A DNA stretch of 63,187 nucleotides from contig JAFRZM010000041.1 of NCBI GenBank assembly GCA_017442585.1, positions 1 through 63,187 of the forward strand, given 5' to 3'. The translations under genes were made by a program, and so were the position numbers. Below are positions 17,965-26,472 of the stretch, one piece after another. The DNA is from Lachnospiraceae bacterium (lineage in GTDB: Bacteria; Bacillota; Clostridia; Lachnospirales; Lachnospiraceae). Position 1 is the stretch's first letter; the number at the start of each line of letters is the position of its first letter. A model generated the notes under the pieces. The model saw only the letters and a program-made list of their open reading frames with translations. It did not search any database and was not told where the DNA came from.

Positions 17965-18020
17965 TCGCTTTATTGTGATATACTTATTAAGAATTTGTAT
18001 ACTATCATGGAGGGCGTACA

Positions 18021-18473
18021 ATGATTAAAGCTACGAGCAGTGGTGGTGTAGTCGTATATCGTGGTAAAATACTGCTTTTATATAAGAACTACAAGAATCG
18101 TTATGACGGATGGGTTTTGCCAAAGGGAACCGTTGAAGAAAACGAAGAGCTTAACGAAACAGCTATCAGAGAAGTAAAAGAAGAAACCGGTGCAACGGCG
18201 ACAATTATTAAATACATCGGTGAAAGCAATTATTCTTTTAACGCACCTGAAGATACCATAGAAAAAACCGTTCACTGGTATCTTATGGCATCGAATAATT
18301 ACTACAGTAAGCCTCAAAAAGAAGAGTTTTTCACGGACTCCGGTTATTATAAGTATCATGAGGCATATCATTTATTAAAATTCCAGAATGAAAAAGCGAT
18401 TTTGGAAGAGGCATACAATGAGTATCTGGAACTATCCAGGAACAATCTTTGGAGGAGTAAGAAATACTTTTGA
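18021..18473 (+). CDS. Nudix hydrolase
   Basis: A 150-residue Nudix-fold pyrophosphohydrolase. The Nudix box is complete: G-T-V-E-E-N-E-E-L near residue 38, then AIREVKEETGA. Substrates of such small family members include nucleoside polyphosphates and diadenosine polyphosphates; the target is not readable. GGAGGG precedes ATG 18021. The stop overlaps the TTG start of the next gene, which suggests coupling. Confidence 0.9.
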   Translation: MIKATSSGGVVVYRGKILLLYKNYKNRYDGWVLPKGTVEENEELNETAIREVKEETGATATIIKYIGESNYSFNAPEDTIEKTVHWYLMASNNYYSKPQKEEFFTDSGYYKYHEAYHLLKFQNEKAILEEAYNEYLELSRNNLWRSKKYF

Positions 18474-18787
18474 GATTCTACGATGACTTATATATAAGCG
18501 AGTCGCTTATTAAAAAGAAAAATAAGATCATATGGAAAATTAAACACAACGTGCTTGTACCGCGCCTTTATTTGGTGCTTTTATCAAGTAACGGTAAGGA
18601 TAATTTTAAAATAATCCCGTCGTATTTGTTTTTGCAAAAAAGCTATCCCCGCGATATGGAATTAATTCTGGGCATAGCAAAAACAGAAGATGAGGCAATT
18701 AAACTCATGCAGCAAATGGTGGAAGATGCCTTAAAGACAAATTCTCCCGAAGATATCAGGTCATATTTTACAAAGGATACAATATGA
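18470..18787 (+). CDS. Conserved-looking hypothetical protein, 105 residues
   Basis: I do not recognise this protein. The reading frame opens with TTG at 18470 overlapping the Nudix stop, with GGAGG at 18451-18455, a long 14-nt spacing. It is basic at the N-terminus (LIKKKNKIIWKIKHN), then has alternating hydrophobic stretches suggesting beta strands, and ends in an acidic helix. No signal peptide or membrane segment is visible. Its stop overlaps the next start (ATGA), so it lies inside a coupled four-gene run and is likely real. Confidence 0.7.
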   Translation: MRFYDDLYISESLIKKKNKIIWKIKHNVLVPRLYLVLLSSNGKDNFKIIPSYLFLQKSYPRDMELILGIAKTEDEAIKLMQQMVEDALKTNSPEDIRSYFTKDTI

Positions 18788-19659
18788 GCATATTTTTATT
18801 AATCCTTAAGATAATAGGAATTACGCTTCTTGTTGTTTTAGGGCTTATATTTCTAATTGCATTATTGATATTGTTCGTACCGTTTGTATACAATATCGAG
18901 CTTGTTGCACCAAGCAAGGATTTAAATGAATTCAGTGCGCGATTTAAGCTAAGCTTTTTGTTTTTCATTTCGTTTTTAGGTAATTATACAAAGAAAGATA
19001 GTTTTAATGCCTATTTGAGAATTCTTTTTTTAAAATTTAATCTTGGCGGCAAAGAAAAAGCAAAAGATAAAGAATCTGTACCAAATACGATAAACAGTGA
19101 CAGCAGTACTAAGTTTAATGGCGAACACATAAAAGCAGAAAAGCTTTCATCTGAATCTGAAGAAATTAAAACAGAACCCAAAGATAATGTAAAGAAAAAA
19201 GAGCAAAAAGAAAAGAATAAGGCAAAAAATAAAGCAAAAAAGAAAGAAAAGAAGAACAGCAAAAGCTTTAAAAAGATTAAAGAAGAGTTTTCATTTTATT
19301 ATAAAATGCTCAAAGACGAACGTAACAAAAAAGCATTTAGGTTCGTATTTGATAAGATTAAAAGAATCGCCAGGCATTACGGTCCAAGGAAGATTAAAGG
19401 TCATGCCACATTTGGATTTAGCGATCCTGCGAATACCGGTTACCTTACAGGCATCATAAGTATGTTTCCTGTGGTATATAATAAAAGGTTTGATATAACG
19501 CCAAAATTCGATGTAGACGAAACATTTATTGATATCAATATAAAAGCCAAAGGACATGTGGTAACTTTCTATCTTCTTTGGTATACTATACTTATATTGA
19601 CAAACAGAAACATCAAACGAATGATTAAAAAATACAAAGCGCATAAGAATGCCGAATAA
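18784..19659 (+). CDS. DUF2953 (YtfI-like) membrane protein
   Basis: A 291-residue protein with an N-terminal transmembrane helix (about residues 3-34). A long Lys/Glu-rich low-complexity stretch (about 85-165) and a C-terminal DUF2953 domain follow (with ATFGFSDPANTGYLTGIIS). B. subtilis has the same pair, ytfI next to ytfJ, transcribed during sporulation. AAAGGA precedes ATG 18784. A role in spore development is inferred from the neighbouring gerW. Confidence 0.82.
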   Translation: MSIFLLILKIIGITLLVVLGLIFLIALLILFVPFVYNIELVAPSKDLNEFSARFKLSFLFFISFLGNYTKKDSFNAYLRILFLKFNLGGKEKAKDKESVPNTINSDSSTKFNGEHIKAEKLSSESEEIKTEPKDNVKKKEQKEKNKAKNKAKKKEKKNSKSFKKIKEEFSFYYKMLKDERNKKAFRFVFDKIKRIARHYGPRKIKGHATFGFSDPANTGYLTGIISMFPVVYNKRFDITPKFDVDETFIDINIKAKGHVVTFYLLWYTILILTNRNIKRMIKKYKAHKNAE

Positions 19660-19672
19660 GGAGGAATAATAA

Positions 19673-20068
19673 ATGTCAGAGAATAATTTCGTTTCAACGG
19701 TTGAATCATTGTTTCACGGAATGGACAGTTTCATTCATGCAGGTCTTGTAGTAGGAGAGGCTGTACATATTGGTGATACCATTATACTTCCTCTTGTTGA
19801 TGTATCTTTCGGATGTGCTGCAGGCGCTTTTGAAAAGGGTAATAACAATAACGGTGCAGGAGGACTCGGCGGAAAGATTACTCCTTCAGCCATTCTCATT
19901 ATCCAGAATGGCCATACAAAACTTGTAAACGTTAAGAATCAGGATTCAATGACTAAGATATTAGACATGGTTCCTGATATAGTTGATCGTTTTACAGCAG
20001 GCAAGGAGCCTAGCCTCGATGAGATGGTAAGCAAAGTAAAGAAAGACAAAAATAAAGCTGAGGATTAA
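19673..20068 (+). CDS. ytfJ: GerW family sporulation protein (YtfJ)
   Basis: A 131-residue GerW/YtfJ protein, needed in Bacillus for L-alanine-triggered spore germination. Family signatures are VESLFHGM near the start, VGEAVHIGDTIILPLVDVSF, and the Gly-rich GCAAGAFEKGNNNNGAGGLGG. AAGGAGG precedes ATG 19673. The TAA stop sits in the loop of the following terminator. Presence does not prove that the organism sporulates, since related non-sporulating species keep it. Confidence 0.92.
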   Translation: MSENNFVSTVESLFHGMDSFIHAGLVVGEAVHIGDTIILPLVDVSFGCAAGAFEKGNNNNGAGGLGGKITPSAILIIQNGHTKLVNVKNQDSMTKILDMVPDIVDRFTAGKEPSLDEMVSKVKKDKNKAED

Positions 20069-20083
20069 ATCCTCAGCTTTTTT
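20054..20083. terminator. Bidirectional terminator, gerW / rpmB
   Basis: A perfect 12-bp stem (20054-20065 with 20069-20080) encloses only TAA, the gerW stop codon, as its loop. AAA on one side and TTTTTT on the other let it work for both convergent genes. Confidence 0.9.
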
Positions 20084-20097
20084 AGTTAAATCAAATA

Positions 20098-20283
20098 TTA
20101 TGCTCTTTCAACTTTGCCGCTTCTTAAGCAAGAAGTGCAAACATACATCTTCTTAGGTGTTCCGTTAACTTTGCATTTAACAGATTTGATGTTAGATTTC
20201 CACATTCTATTAGATTTGTTATTAGCGTGGGAAACGTTATTACCGAAGTGAACGCCTTTTCCACATACACTACAAACTGCCAT
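20098..20283 (-). CDS. rpmB: 50S ribosomal protein L28
   Basis: A 61-residue L28 of the zinc-ribbon type: CSVCGKG near the start and CTSCLRSGKVERA at the end supply two CxxC pairs, so this is the C+ paralogue form. Conserved HANNKSNRMWKSNI lies between them. AAGGAGGTG precedes ATG 20283. Monocistronic, with its own promoter. Confidence 0.97.
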   Translation of the reverse strand: MAVCSVCGKGVHFGNNVSHANNKSNRMWKSNIKSVKCKVNGTPKKMYVCTSCLRSGKVERA

Positions 20284-20522
20284 TCTAAGTGCACCTCCTT
20301 GCGTATTTTACTGCGAATTACATACTTCTCCCGTAATCGCAACATAAATATAATACCAAAACCGGTATTAAAAAGCAAGCAGTTTTTTTATAAATATAGC
20401 AATTTATAATTTGGCTATAAATCATTTAGAATAATAACACTTTTATTTTTATCTCAAAAAGATTATAATATATTAGTCATGGATATAATGACCTAAATTT
20501 GATTACAAACGGAGGGACATAT
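20284..20522. other. Divergent intergenic region, rpmB / Asp23 gene
   Basis: A 239-nt AT-rich gap. It holds the rpmB promoter and a dyad over that promoter. On the plus side are two TATAAT hexamers (20464-20469 and 20484-20489) and a small hairpin, GTCAT/ATGAC. I find no convincing -35 for the plus-strand gene and no additional coding sequence. Confidence 0.5.
20350..20378 (-). promoter_or_regulatory. rpmB promoter with overlapping dyad
   Basis: On the minus strand TTGCTT (20373-20378), a 17-nt spacer and TATTAT (20350-20355). A 7-bp inverted repeat, TAATACC / GGTATTA at 20351-20357 and 20364-20370, covers the -10 and spacer and could be an operator. Confidence 0.7.
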
Positions 20523-20879
20523 ATGAACGGTAAAATGGACACAGAATACGGTAGAGTTGTCATTGATGAAGAAGTTATCAAAACTTATGCCGGAAGTGTA
20601 GCAGTTTCTTGCTTTGGTATTGTCGGCATGGCTGCTGTCAATATGAAAGACGGAATCGTTCATCTTCTGAAGAAAGATTATTTAAATCATGGTATTGCAT
20701 GTACCATTAAAGATAACCTTATTACAATCGATTTTCATGTTATTATTGCATATGGTGTGAATATCGAAACCATCTCCGAAACACTTATAAGCACCGTTAA
20801 GTACCAAGTTGAAGAATTCACCGGACTTAAGATTGACAAGATCAACATCTATGTAGAAGGTGTTCGTGTTATCGACTAA
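20523..20879 (+). CDS. Asp23/Gls24 family protein
   Basis: A 118-residue Asp23/Gls24 (DUF322) protein of the YloU type. It has the usual core: EYGRVVIDEEVIKTYAG at the start, FGIVGMAA, DFHVIIAYGVNI and a C-terminal INIYVEGVRV. I chose ATG 20523 because GGAGGG at 20512-20517 serves it; the in-frame ATG at 20499 has no site. It sits before the DAK2 gene exactly as yloU precedes yloV in Bacillus. Exact role unknown. Confidence 0.92.
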   Translation: MNGKMDTEYGRVVIDEEVIKTYAGSVAVSCFGIVGMAAVNMKDGIVHLLKKDYLNHGIACTIKDNLITIDFHVIIAYGVNIETISETLISTVKYQVEEFTGLKIDKINIYVEGVRVID

Positions 20880-20892
20880 GGGAGGAAAGTAG

Positions 20893-22569
20893 ATGTTAAC
20901 CATAAATTCTAAGACACTTGCCAAGTGTTTCCTGGCAGGTGCTAAAAACCTTGAATCAAAAAAAGAATGGATAAATGAACTTAATGTATTCCCTGTACCG
21001 GACGGTGACACAGGAACAAATATGACTATGACCATAATGTCTGCAGCAACACAGGTTTCAGGATTAAACAATCCTTCGATGCAGGAATTGTGTAAGGTTA
21101 TTGCTTCAGGTTCTTTAAGAGGTGCAAGAGGAAACTCCGGAGTTATCTTATCCCAGCTTCTTCGCGGCTTCACAAAGGTTGCCGAGAATCATGAAGAACT
21201 TGATGTAATTACATTATCTGAAGCTATTGAAAAGGCAGTTGAAACCGCGTACAAGGCTGTTATGAAGCCGAAGGAAGGTACAATTCTTACAGTTGCCCGT
21301 GGTATCAGTGAAAAGGCCTTAACAATAGTAAACGACGTAGAAGAAATAGAAGAATTCGTAAGCATTCTCTTTGAAGAAGGAGAAGCTGTACTTAAAACCA
21401 CGCCTGAACTTTTACCTGTACTTAAACAGGCAGGTGTAGTAGACTCCGGCGGACAGGGACTTATTGAAGTACTTCGTGGTGTACTTGACGTACTTGAAGG
21501 TAAAGAAGTAGATTATTCAATCGCTTCTTCCGGTTCTTCTAGTGTATCTTCTTTTGCAAAGATTACTGCAGAGACAGAAGCCGAGATTAAGTTTGGTTAC
21601 TGTACAGAGTTTATTATAGTACTTAATAAACCTATGACAGAAAAGGAAGAGCATGAATTTAAGGGATTCCTTGAGAGTTTAGGCGATTCAATCGTATTGG
21701 TTGCCGATGATGAAATCACAAAAGTTCATGTTCATACAAACGATCCGGGTAAGGCGATTACAAAGGCTCTTACTTTCGGTTCGTTAAGTAAGATTAAGAT
21801 TGACAACATGCGTGAAGAGCATCAGGAAAAGCTCTTTAAGGATGCTGAGAAGCTTGCAAAAGAGCAGAAAGAAAAGGAAGAAGCTGCCGAATCAGCTCCT
21901 GCCGAAAGAAAACAGTATGGATTTATCTCTGTAACAGCCGGCGAAGGTTTGGACGAAATCTTTACAGGTTTATCTGTTGATTACCTTATAAAGGGCGGTC
22001 AAACAATGAATCCTAGTACAGAAGATATGTTAAATGCAATCGAGCATGTAAATGCCGATCATATCTTTATACTTCCTAATAACGGCAATATTGTTATGGC
22101 GGCAAATCAGGCCAGGGATTTAACGGAAGATAAGACCATTCACGTAATTCCGTCAAAAACAATTCCTCAAGGTATCGTCGCAATGATTAACTTCATTCCT
22201 GACAGAACACCTGAGGAGAATGAAGCTACCATGACTGAAGCTTTAGGTACTGTTAAAACAGGATCTGTTACATATGCTGTACGTGATACAGAGATTGACG
22301 GTGTAACAATTAAGAAAGATGACTTCATGGGCATCGGCGACAAGACAATTCTTTCTGCCGGCACTGATATTGATGCCGTCATAAAGGAAATGCTTGATAA
22401 GATGATAGATGATGATTCTGCAATAATCACAATCTATTATGGTGAAGATAAAACCGAAGACGATGCTAACGCATTGGCCGAGAAGTTTAACGAATATTAC
22501 CCTGATCTTGATTGTGAAGTATACTATGGCGGACAGCCTGTATATTACTACTTTATCTCGGTAGAATAG
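20893..22569 (+). CDS. DAK2-domain fatty acid kinase subunit (FakA/YloV-like)
   Basis: A 558-residue protein. The N-terminal DAK2 domain holds the ATP/Mg motif PVPDGDTGTNM and GSLRGARGNSGVILSQLL. A central linker is charged (about 325-345), and a C-terminal DegV-binding-like domain follows (about 345-558). FakA phosphorylates fatty acids held by FakB (DegV proteins), feeding exogenous fatty acids into phospholipids. No fakB is nearby. GGGAGGAAAG precedes ATG 20893; recG follows after 9 nt. Confidence 0.88.
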   Translation: MLTINSKTLAKCFLAGAKNLESKKEWINELNVFPVPDGDTGTNMTMTIMSAATQVSGLNNPSMQELCKVIASGSLRGARGNSGVILSQLLRGFTKVAENHEELDVITLSEAIEKAVETAYKAVMKPKEGTILTVARGISEKALTIVNDVEEIEEFVSILFEEGEAVLKTTPELLPVLKQAGVVDSGGQGLIEVLRGVLDVLEGKEVDYSIASSGSSSVSSFAKITAETEAEIKFGYCTEFIIVLNKPMTEKEEHEFKGFLESLGDSIVLVADDEITKVHVHTNDPGKAITKALTFGSLSKIKIDNMREEHQEKLFKDAEKLAKEQKEKEEAAESAPAERKQYGFISVTAGEGLDEIFTGLSVDYLIKGGQTMNPSTEDMLNAIEHVNADHIFILPNNGNIVMAANQARDLTEDKTIHVIPSKTIPQGIVAMINFIPDRTPEENEATMTEALGTVKTGSVTYAVRDTEIDGVTIKKDDFMGIGDKTILSAGTDIDAVIKEMLDKMIDDDSAIITIYYGEDKTEDDANALAEKFNEYYPDLDCEVYYGGQPVYYYFISVE

Positions 22570-22578
22570 GAGTTACAT

Positions 22579-24582
22579 ATGGAGCTTTCATCTTCAATTC
22601 TTGAAATTAAAGGAATTGGCGAGAAAACTGCAAAAGCATTTGAATCTAAAGGAGTATATACCGTAAAGGATATACTCCTTAATTTTCCATATAATTATAT
22701 AAAGTATCCTGAGATATCAAATATAAATGATGCCTCTGAAGGTTCTACCGTAGCTGTTTTAGGTCGCGTATTAAACGTTCCTTATAACAGAGGCGGAAGA
22801 TTAAAACAAGTCATATTAAGAATTGGCGACGATACGGGAAATATTACCGTATCTTACTTTAATATGCCGTATATCAAGAATGCTCTTAAGGTCGGCACAG
22901 TTCATGTATTTTACGGTCAGGTAAAAAAAATAGGCAATCAATTGCAACTTACTCAACCTAAAGTATTTGATGAAGCGGAATATAGCGATGTAAAAGCATA
23001 TTTAAACCCTGTATACCATTTGAGTACGGGTATTTCAAATAACCTGACAAAGAAGGCGCTAAAAGAAGTTATATCACTTTCAGACAAAATAGAAGACTAT
23101 ATACCTGACAGTGTTATTCTGTCAAGAAACCTTCTTACTAAAGCAGATGCCATAAGGCTCCTTCATTTTCCAAAATGTGATGATGATATAATTCGTGCAA
23201 GATACAGAATGGTTTTTGAAGAATTCTTCTTATTCCTTATGAAGATTGAACTTAATAAGGGTAACATATACCATAACGGAATAATAATGGATTCTTTAGA
23301 TTATGTAAAAGGCATATCCGCTTCTCTTGATTTTAAGCTCACCAAAGATCAGGAAAGTTCATTAAATGATATATTGTCAGATATGTGTACCGATGTGCCG
23401 ATGCAGCGACTTCTTCAGGGCGATGTCGGCTCTGGAAAGACAATTGTGGCCTTTCTTTCGATGCTTAATGCTTCAAAGTCCGGATACGGAAGCGTACTTA
23501 TGGCGCCAACAGAAGTTCTGGCAACACAGCATTACAATAACCTTATTGATTTCCTTAATAGAATTAACTATAGCGGAACAGTATACCTTCTGACAGGAAG
23601 CACCAAAAAATCCGAGAAACTTAAGATAAAAGAAGCTCTTTCAAAAGAAACCGACTATTTCCTAATCGGTACTCATGCGGTATTGGAAGAGGATTGCATA
23701 TTAAATAATCTTGGACTTGTAATAACAGACGAACAGCATCGTTTCGGTGTGAAACAACGTGAAACCATAAATGAAAAAGGACTTTCACCTCATATACTGG
23801 TTATGTCTGCGACACCGATACCAAGAACATTATCAATAATCCTTTACGGAGACCTCAAGGTATCTTTAATTAAAACAATGCCTCAAAACCGCATTCCGAT
23901 TAAGAACGCACTTGTCGACATTTCTTACCGAAAAACCGCATATGAATTCATAAGAAAAGAAGTGCAAAAAGGTAACAAAGCCTATATTGTATGTCCAATG
24001 GTTGAGCCATCTGAAGGCCTTGATATATGTGACGTCAATACATATGCAAATACTTTAAGAGACTACTTTAATGACGACATTAAAGTACAGATGCTTCATG
24101 GCAAGATGAAACCAAGCGAAAAAAATAAGATTATGGATGAATTCAAAAATGGCGATACTGATGTATTGGTTTCTACGACAGTAATAGAAGTCGGCGTCGA
24201 TGTTAAAAATGCAACCGTCATGATGATTGAAAACGCGGAGCGCTTTGGCCTGGCGCAGCTTCATCAGCTTCGCGGCCGTGTTGGAAGAGGAGATTCTCAA
24301 AGTTATTGCATTTTCGTCAATTGCAAAGATAATGATAACAAACGCCTTGAAATATTAACCAAAAGTAATGACGGATTCTATATTGCAAATGAGGATTTAC
24401 GTCTTCGAGGCCCGGGAGATATGTTCGGTGTTCGTCAAAGCGGTGAAATTGATTTCCTTATGGCAGATATATATAACGATGCGGAAATCTTAAAAGAAGC
24501 TTCGGAAGAAGTATCAAGAATAAAAAATGCTGCAATAATATCCCGTTATAAGGACATATTGCAGCAAAGTCTGAATATCTAA
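22579..24582 (+). CDS. recG: ATP-dependent DNA helicase RecG
   Basis: A 667-residue branched-DNA helicase that regresses stalled forks. It has an N-terminal wedge/OB domain (about 50-180), helicase motif I GDVGSGKT near residue 280, motif II DEQHRFGVKQR, motif III MSATPIPRTL, motif VI QLRGRVGRG and the C-terminal TRG-like RLRGPGDMFGVRQSG. Length is normal. The stop is 2 nt from the stop of the convergent rqcH, leaving no room for a separate terminator. Confidence 0.97.
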   Translation: MELSSSILEIKGIGEKTAKAFESKGVYTVKDILLNFPYNYIKYPEISNINDASEGSTVAVLGRVLNVPYNRGGRLKQVILRIGDDTGNITVSYFNMPYIKNALKVGTVHVFYGQVKKIGNQLQLTQPKVFDEAEYSDVKAYLNPVYHLSTGISNNLTKKALKEVISLSDKIEDYIPDSVILSRNLLTKADAIRLLHFPKCDDDIIRARYRMVFEEFFLFLMKIELNKGNIYHNGIIMDSLDYVKGISASLDFKLTKDQESSLNDILSDMCTDVPMQRLLQGDVGSGKTIVAFLSMLNASKSGYGSVLMAPTEVLATQHYNNLIDFLNRINYSGTVYLLTGSTKKSEKLKIKEALSKETDYFLIGTHAVLEEDCILNNLGLVITDEQHRFGVKQRETINEKGLSPHILVMSATPIPRTLSIILYGDLKVSLIKTMPQNRIPIKNALVDISYRKTAYEFIRKEVQKGNKAYIVCPMVEPSEGLDICDVNTYANTLRDYFNDDIKVQMLHGKMKPSEKNKIMDEFKNGDTDVLVSTTVIEVGVDVKNATVMMIENAERFGLAQLHQLRGRVGRGDSQSYCIFVNCKDNDNKRLEILTKSNDGFYIANEDLRLRGPGDMFGVRQSGEIDFLMADIYNDAEILKEASEEVSRIKNAAIISRYKDILQQSLNI

Positions 24583-24584
24583 GT

Positions 24585-26321
24585 TTAATCATCGATTCTT
24601 GTCAAAGACTCGATTGACGGCGTCACAGTCATGGAGTAATTTGTATAATATACAACAAATCCCGGCTTGGCGCCGTTTGGTTTTTTAACTTCTTTTTTTA
24701 TTACATAATCCACATCAACTTTCCCGTTATCGCGGCCTTTTGAAAAATATGCGGCAAGAGCTGCAGCCTCTTCATAGGCTTTATCTGTGAATTCCTTTGT
24801 GCCGGCTTTTAAAATAACATGGCTTCCGGGTATCTTTTTTGCATGAAAGAAATAGTCTTTATTACCGGCAAATTTGAAGGTGAGTTCATCGTTTTGATTA
24901 TTGTTCTTTCCAACGTAAACATCAAATCCTTCGCTTGTCTTAAAGTGAAGCGGAGTACTTTTGTACTTTTCTTTTTTATCAGATGCGTGTTTCCTGATAA
25001 ATGCAGTCTCCGTAAGCTCATTTCTTATAGCTTTAAGATCATCCTCTGTTTCTGCAATCTTCAAAGCATTCATGACATTCTCGAGGTATTCAATATTATC
25101 CGCCGTCTCTTTAAGTAAATTATCAAGTGCTTCACGTGTACGCTTTAATTTACTGTATTTGTCAAAATATGCTTTGGCATTTTCTGCAGCAGTTTTTTCC
25201 GGATCGAGCGGGATAGTTATTTCGTTATTATCATAATAATTAATACATTTTAACTCCTTTTCGCCACCCTTTAAATCATAACCATAGGTGTGCAATAATT
25301 CGCCATAAACCTTAAACTTATCCTTTTTGTCTGTATCACTGTATTGTTTTTTCTGCAGATCATATTTTTTGACATCGCGTTCAAGTATCTTTGTTACATG
25401 ATTTCTCAATTCCAAAGACTTTTGCTTAATTCTTATCGCTTTATCTTTTTCATTGAAATAGAAGTCAAGCATTTCCGAAACTGATAAAAATTCTTTGCAT
25501 TCCAATCCATTAAATAAATCATAAGGAAAAAGCGTATATTCATAAGGGATACCGTTTTTAAAATAAACCCTCGGGGAAAATGCAGCAATTTTAATCTTTT
25601 CAAAGAACATTTGATATATATTGAATAAATGCTCCTTTTCATCAGGCAAAAGCGATGAACACACCGCATCAGCATCAAGACTTGCTTCCAGAATTATCTC
25701 CGATGCGGCGACATTACTTAATCCTATAAGGCTTTTTTGAAGCACATCCGATGCTTTTTCATCCGTAGACATAATAGTAAAAAATTTTTCTTTATCTACT
25801 TCCAAAGGATTAATCTTTCTAAGTGTATTTGGTATAAAATACTCCCTGCCCGGTAAAACCTCTCGTACAGACGATACCGATGACGGAACATGACGTATTG
25901 CATCAAGAATCATATTATCATCATCAGTAAATATGATATTTGAATGCTTGCCCATAAGTTCAACTATAAGATGCTTTTTGCATTCATCACCAAGTTCATT
26001 CAAATGAGTAAGTGTAATATCTATAATTCTTTCAAAAGACGGCTGTGTAACATCAATTATACGTGCGTTATTAAGATGTTTTCTCAATAACATACAAAAA
26101 GTCGGTGCAGAAAGCGGATTTACTCTTTTTTCTTCCGTAAAATAACATAGCGGGAGAGAAGGACTTGCCGACAAAAGCAACATCCTTTGTTCTTTCTCGT
26201 TTTTTAATGTAAGTATAAGCGCGTCCTTTTCAGGCTGATTAATCTTAGTAATCCTTCCAGGAATAAACGTATTTTTAATTTCATTTATAAGCCCGGATAT
26301 TGTAATTCCGTCAAATGCCAT
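24585..26321 (-). CDS. rqcH: Ribosome-associated quality control protein RqcH
   Basis: A 578-residue NFACT protein. It binds 50S subunits obstructed by peptidyl-tRNA and directs alanine tailing. NFACT-N (about 1-180) begins MAFDGITISG and holds LIVELMGKHSNIIF. A helix-hairpin-helix and coiled-coil middle (about 280-430) and NFACT-R (about 445-550, GFDVYVGKNNNQND and SHVILKAG) follow. The conserved D97-R98 tRNA-contact pair of characterised RqcH aligns with E97-R98 (PSFERII). It has its own promoter, interleaved with that of yicC. Confidence 0.93.
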   Translation of the reverse strand: MAFDGITISGLINEIKNTFIPGRITKINQPEKDALILTLKNEKEQRMLLLSASPSLPLCYFTEEKRVNPLSAPTFCMLLRKHLNNARIIDVTQPSFERIIDITLTHLNELGDECKKHLIVELMGKHSNIIFTDDDNMILDAIRHVPSSVSSVREVLPGREYFIPNTLRKINPLEVDKEKFFTIMSTDEKASDVLQKSLIGLSNVAASEIILEASLDADAVCSSLLPDEKEHLFNIYQMFFEKIKIAAFSPRVYFKNGIPYEYTLFPYDLFNGLECKEFLSVSEMLDFYFNEKDKAIRIKQKSLELRNHVTKILERDVKKYDLQKKQYSDTDKKDKFKVYGELLHTYGYDLKGGEKELKCINYYDNNEITIPLDPEKTAAENAKAYFDKYSKLKRTREALDNLLKETADNIEYLENVMNALKIAETEDDLKAIRNELTETAFIRKHASDKKEKYKSTPLHFKTSEGFDVYVGKNNNQNDELTFKFAGNKDYFFHAKKIPGSHVILKAGTKEFTDKAYEEAAALAAYFSKGRDNGKVDVDYVIKKEVKKPNGAKPGFVVYYTNYSMTVTPSIESLTRIDD

Positions 26322-26355
26322 TTGATTGTACCTCTTTACTTAAAGTATGCTAAAT

Positions 26356-26384
26356 ATTATATCTGTTTTATTGACTTAAAACAA
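26356..26384 (-). promoter_or_regulatory. rqcH promoter
   Basis: On the minus strand TTGTTT (26379-26384), a 17-nt spacer and TATAAT (26356-26361). Its -35 is 2 nt from the -35 of the divergent yicC promoter. Confidence 0.7.
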
Positions 26385-26399
26385 GATTTTATCTATAAT
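26371..26399 (+). promoter_or_regulatory. yicC promoter
   Basis: TTGACT at 26371-26376, a 17-nt spacer and TATAAT at 26394-26399. The early leader can form an 8-bp hairpin, CTATGCAT 26408-26415 with ATGCATAG 26436-26443. Confidence 0.8.
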
Positions 26400-26472
26400 A
26401 ATAATATCTATGCATAGTGGTTGAAGTGTAAGCTGATGCATAGTATATCTTAAAATATTTTGGAGGATATAT

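Noticed and set aside
17881-18020. Promoter directly upstream of the Nudix gene
   Set aside because: A TATACT at about 18000 has only a TTGTGA 19 nt upstream; the spacing and fit are too poor to call.
19090-19270. Lys/Glu-rich stretch in the DUF2953 protein as a repeat or frameshift region
   Set aside because: The frame is intact on both sides and such low-complexity linkers are common; no repeat unit is exact.
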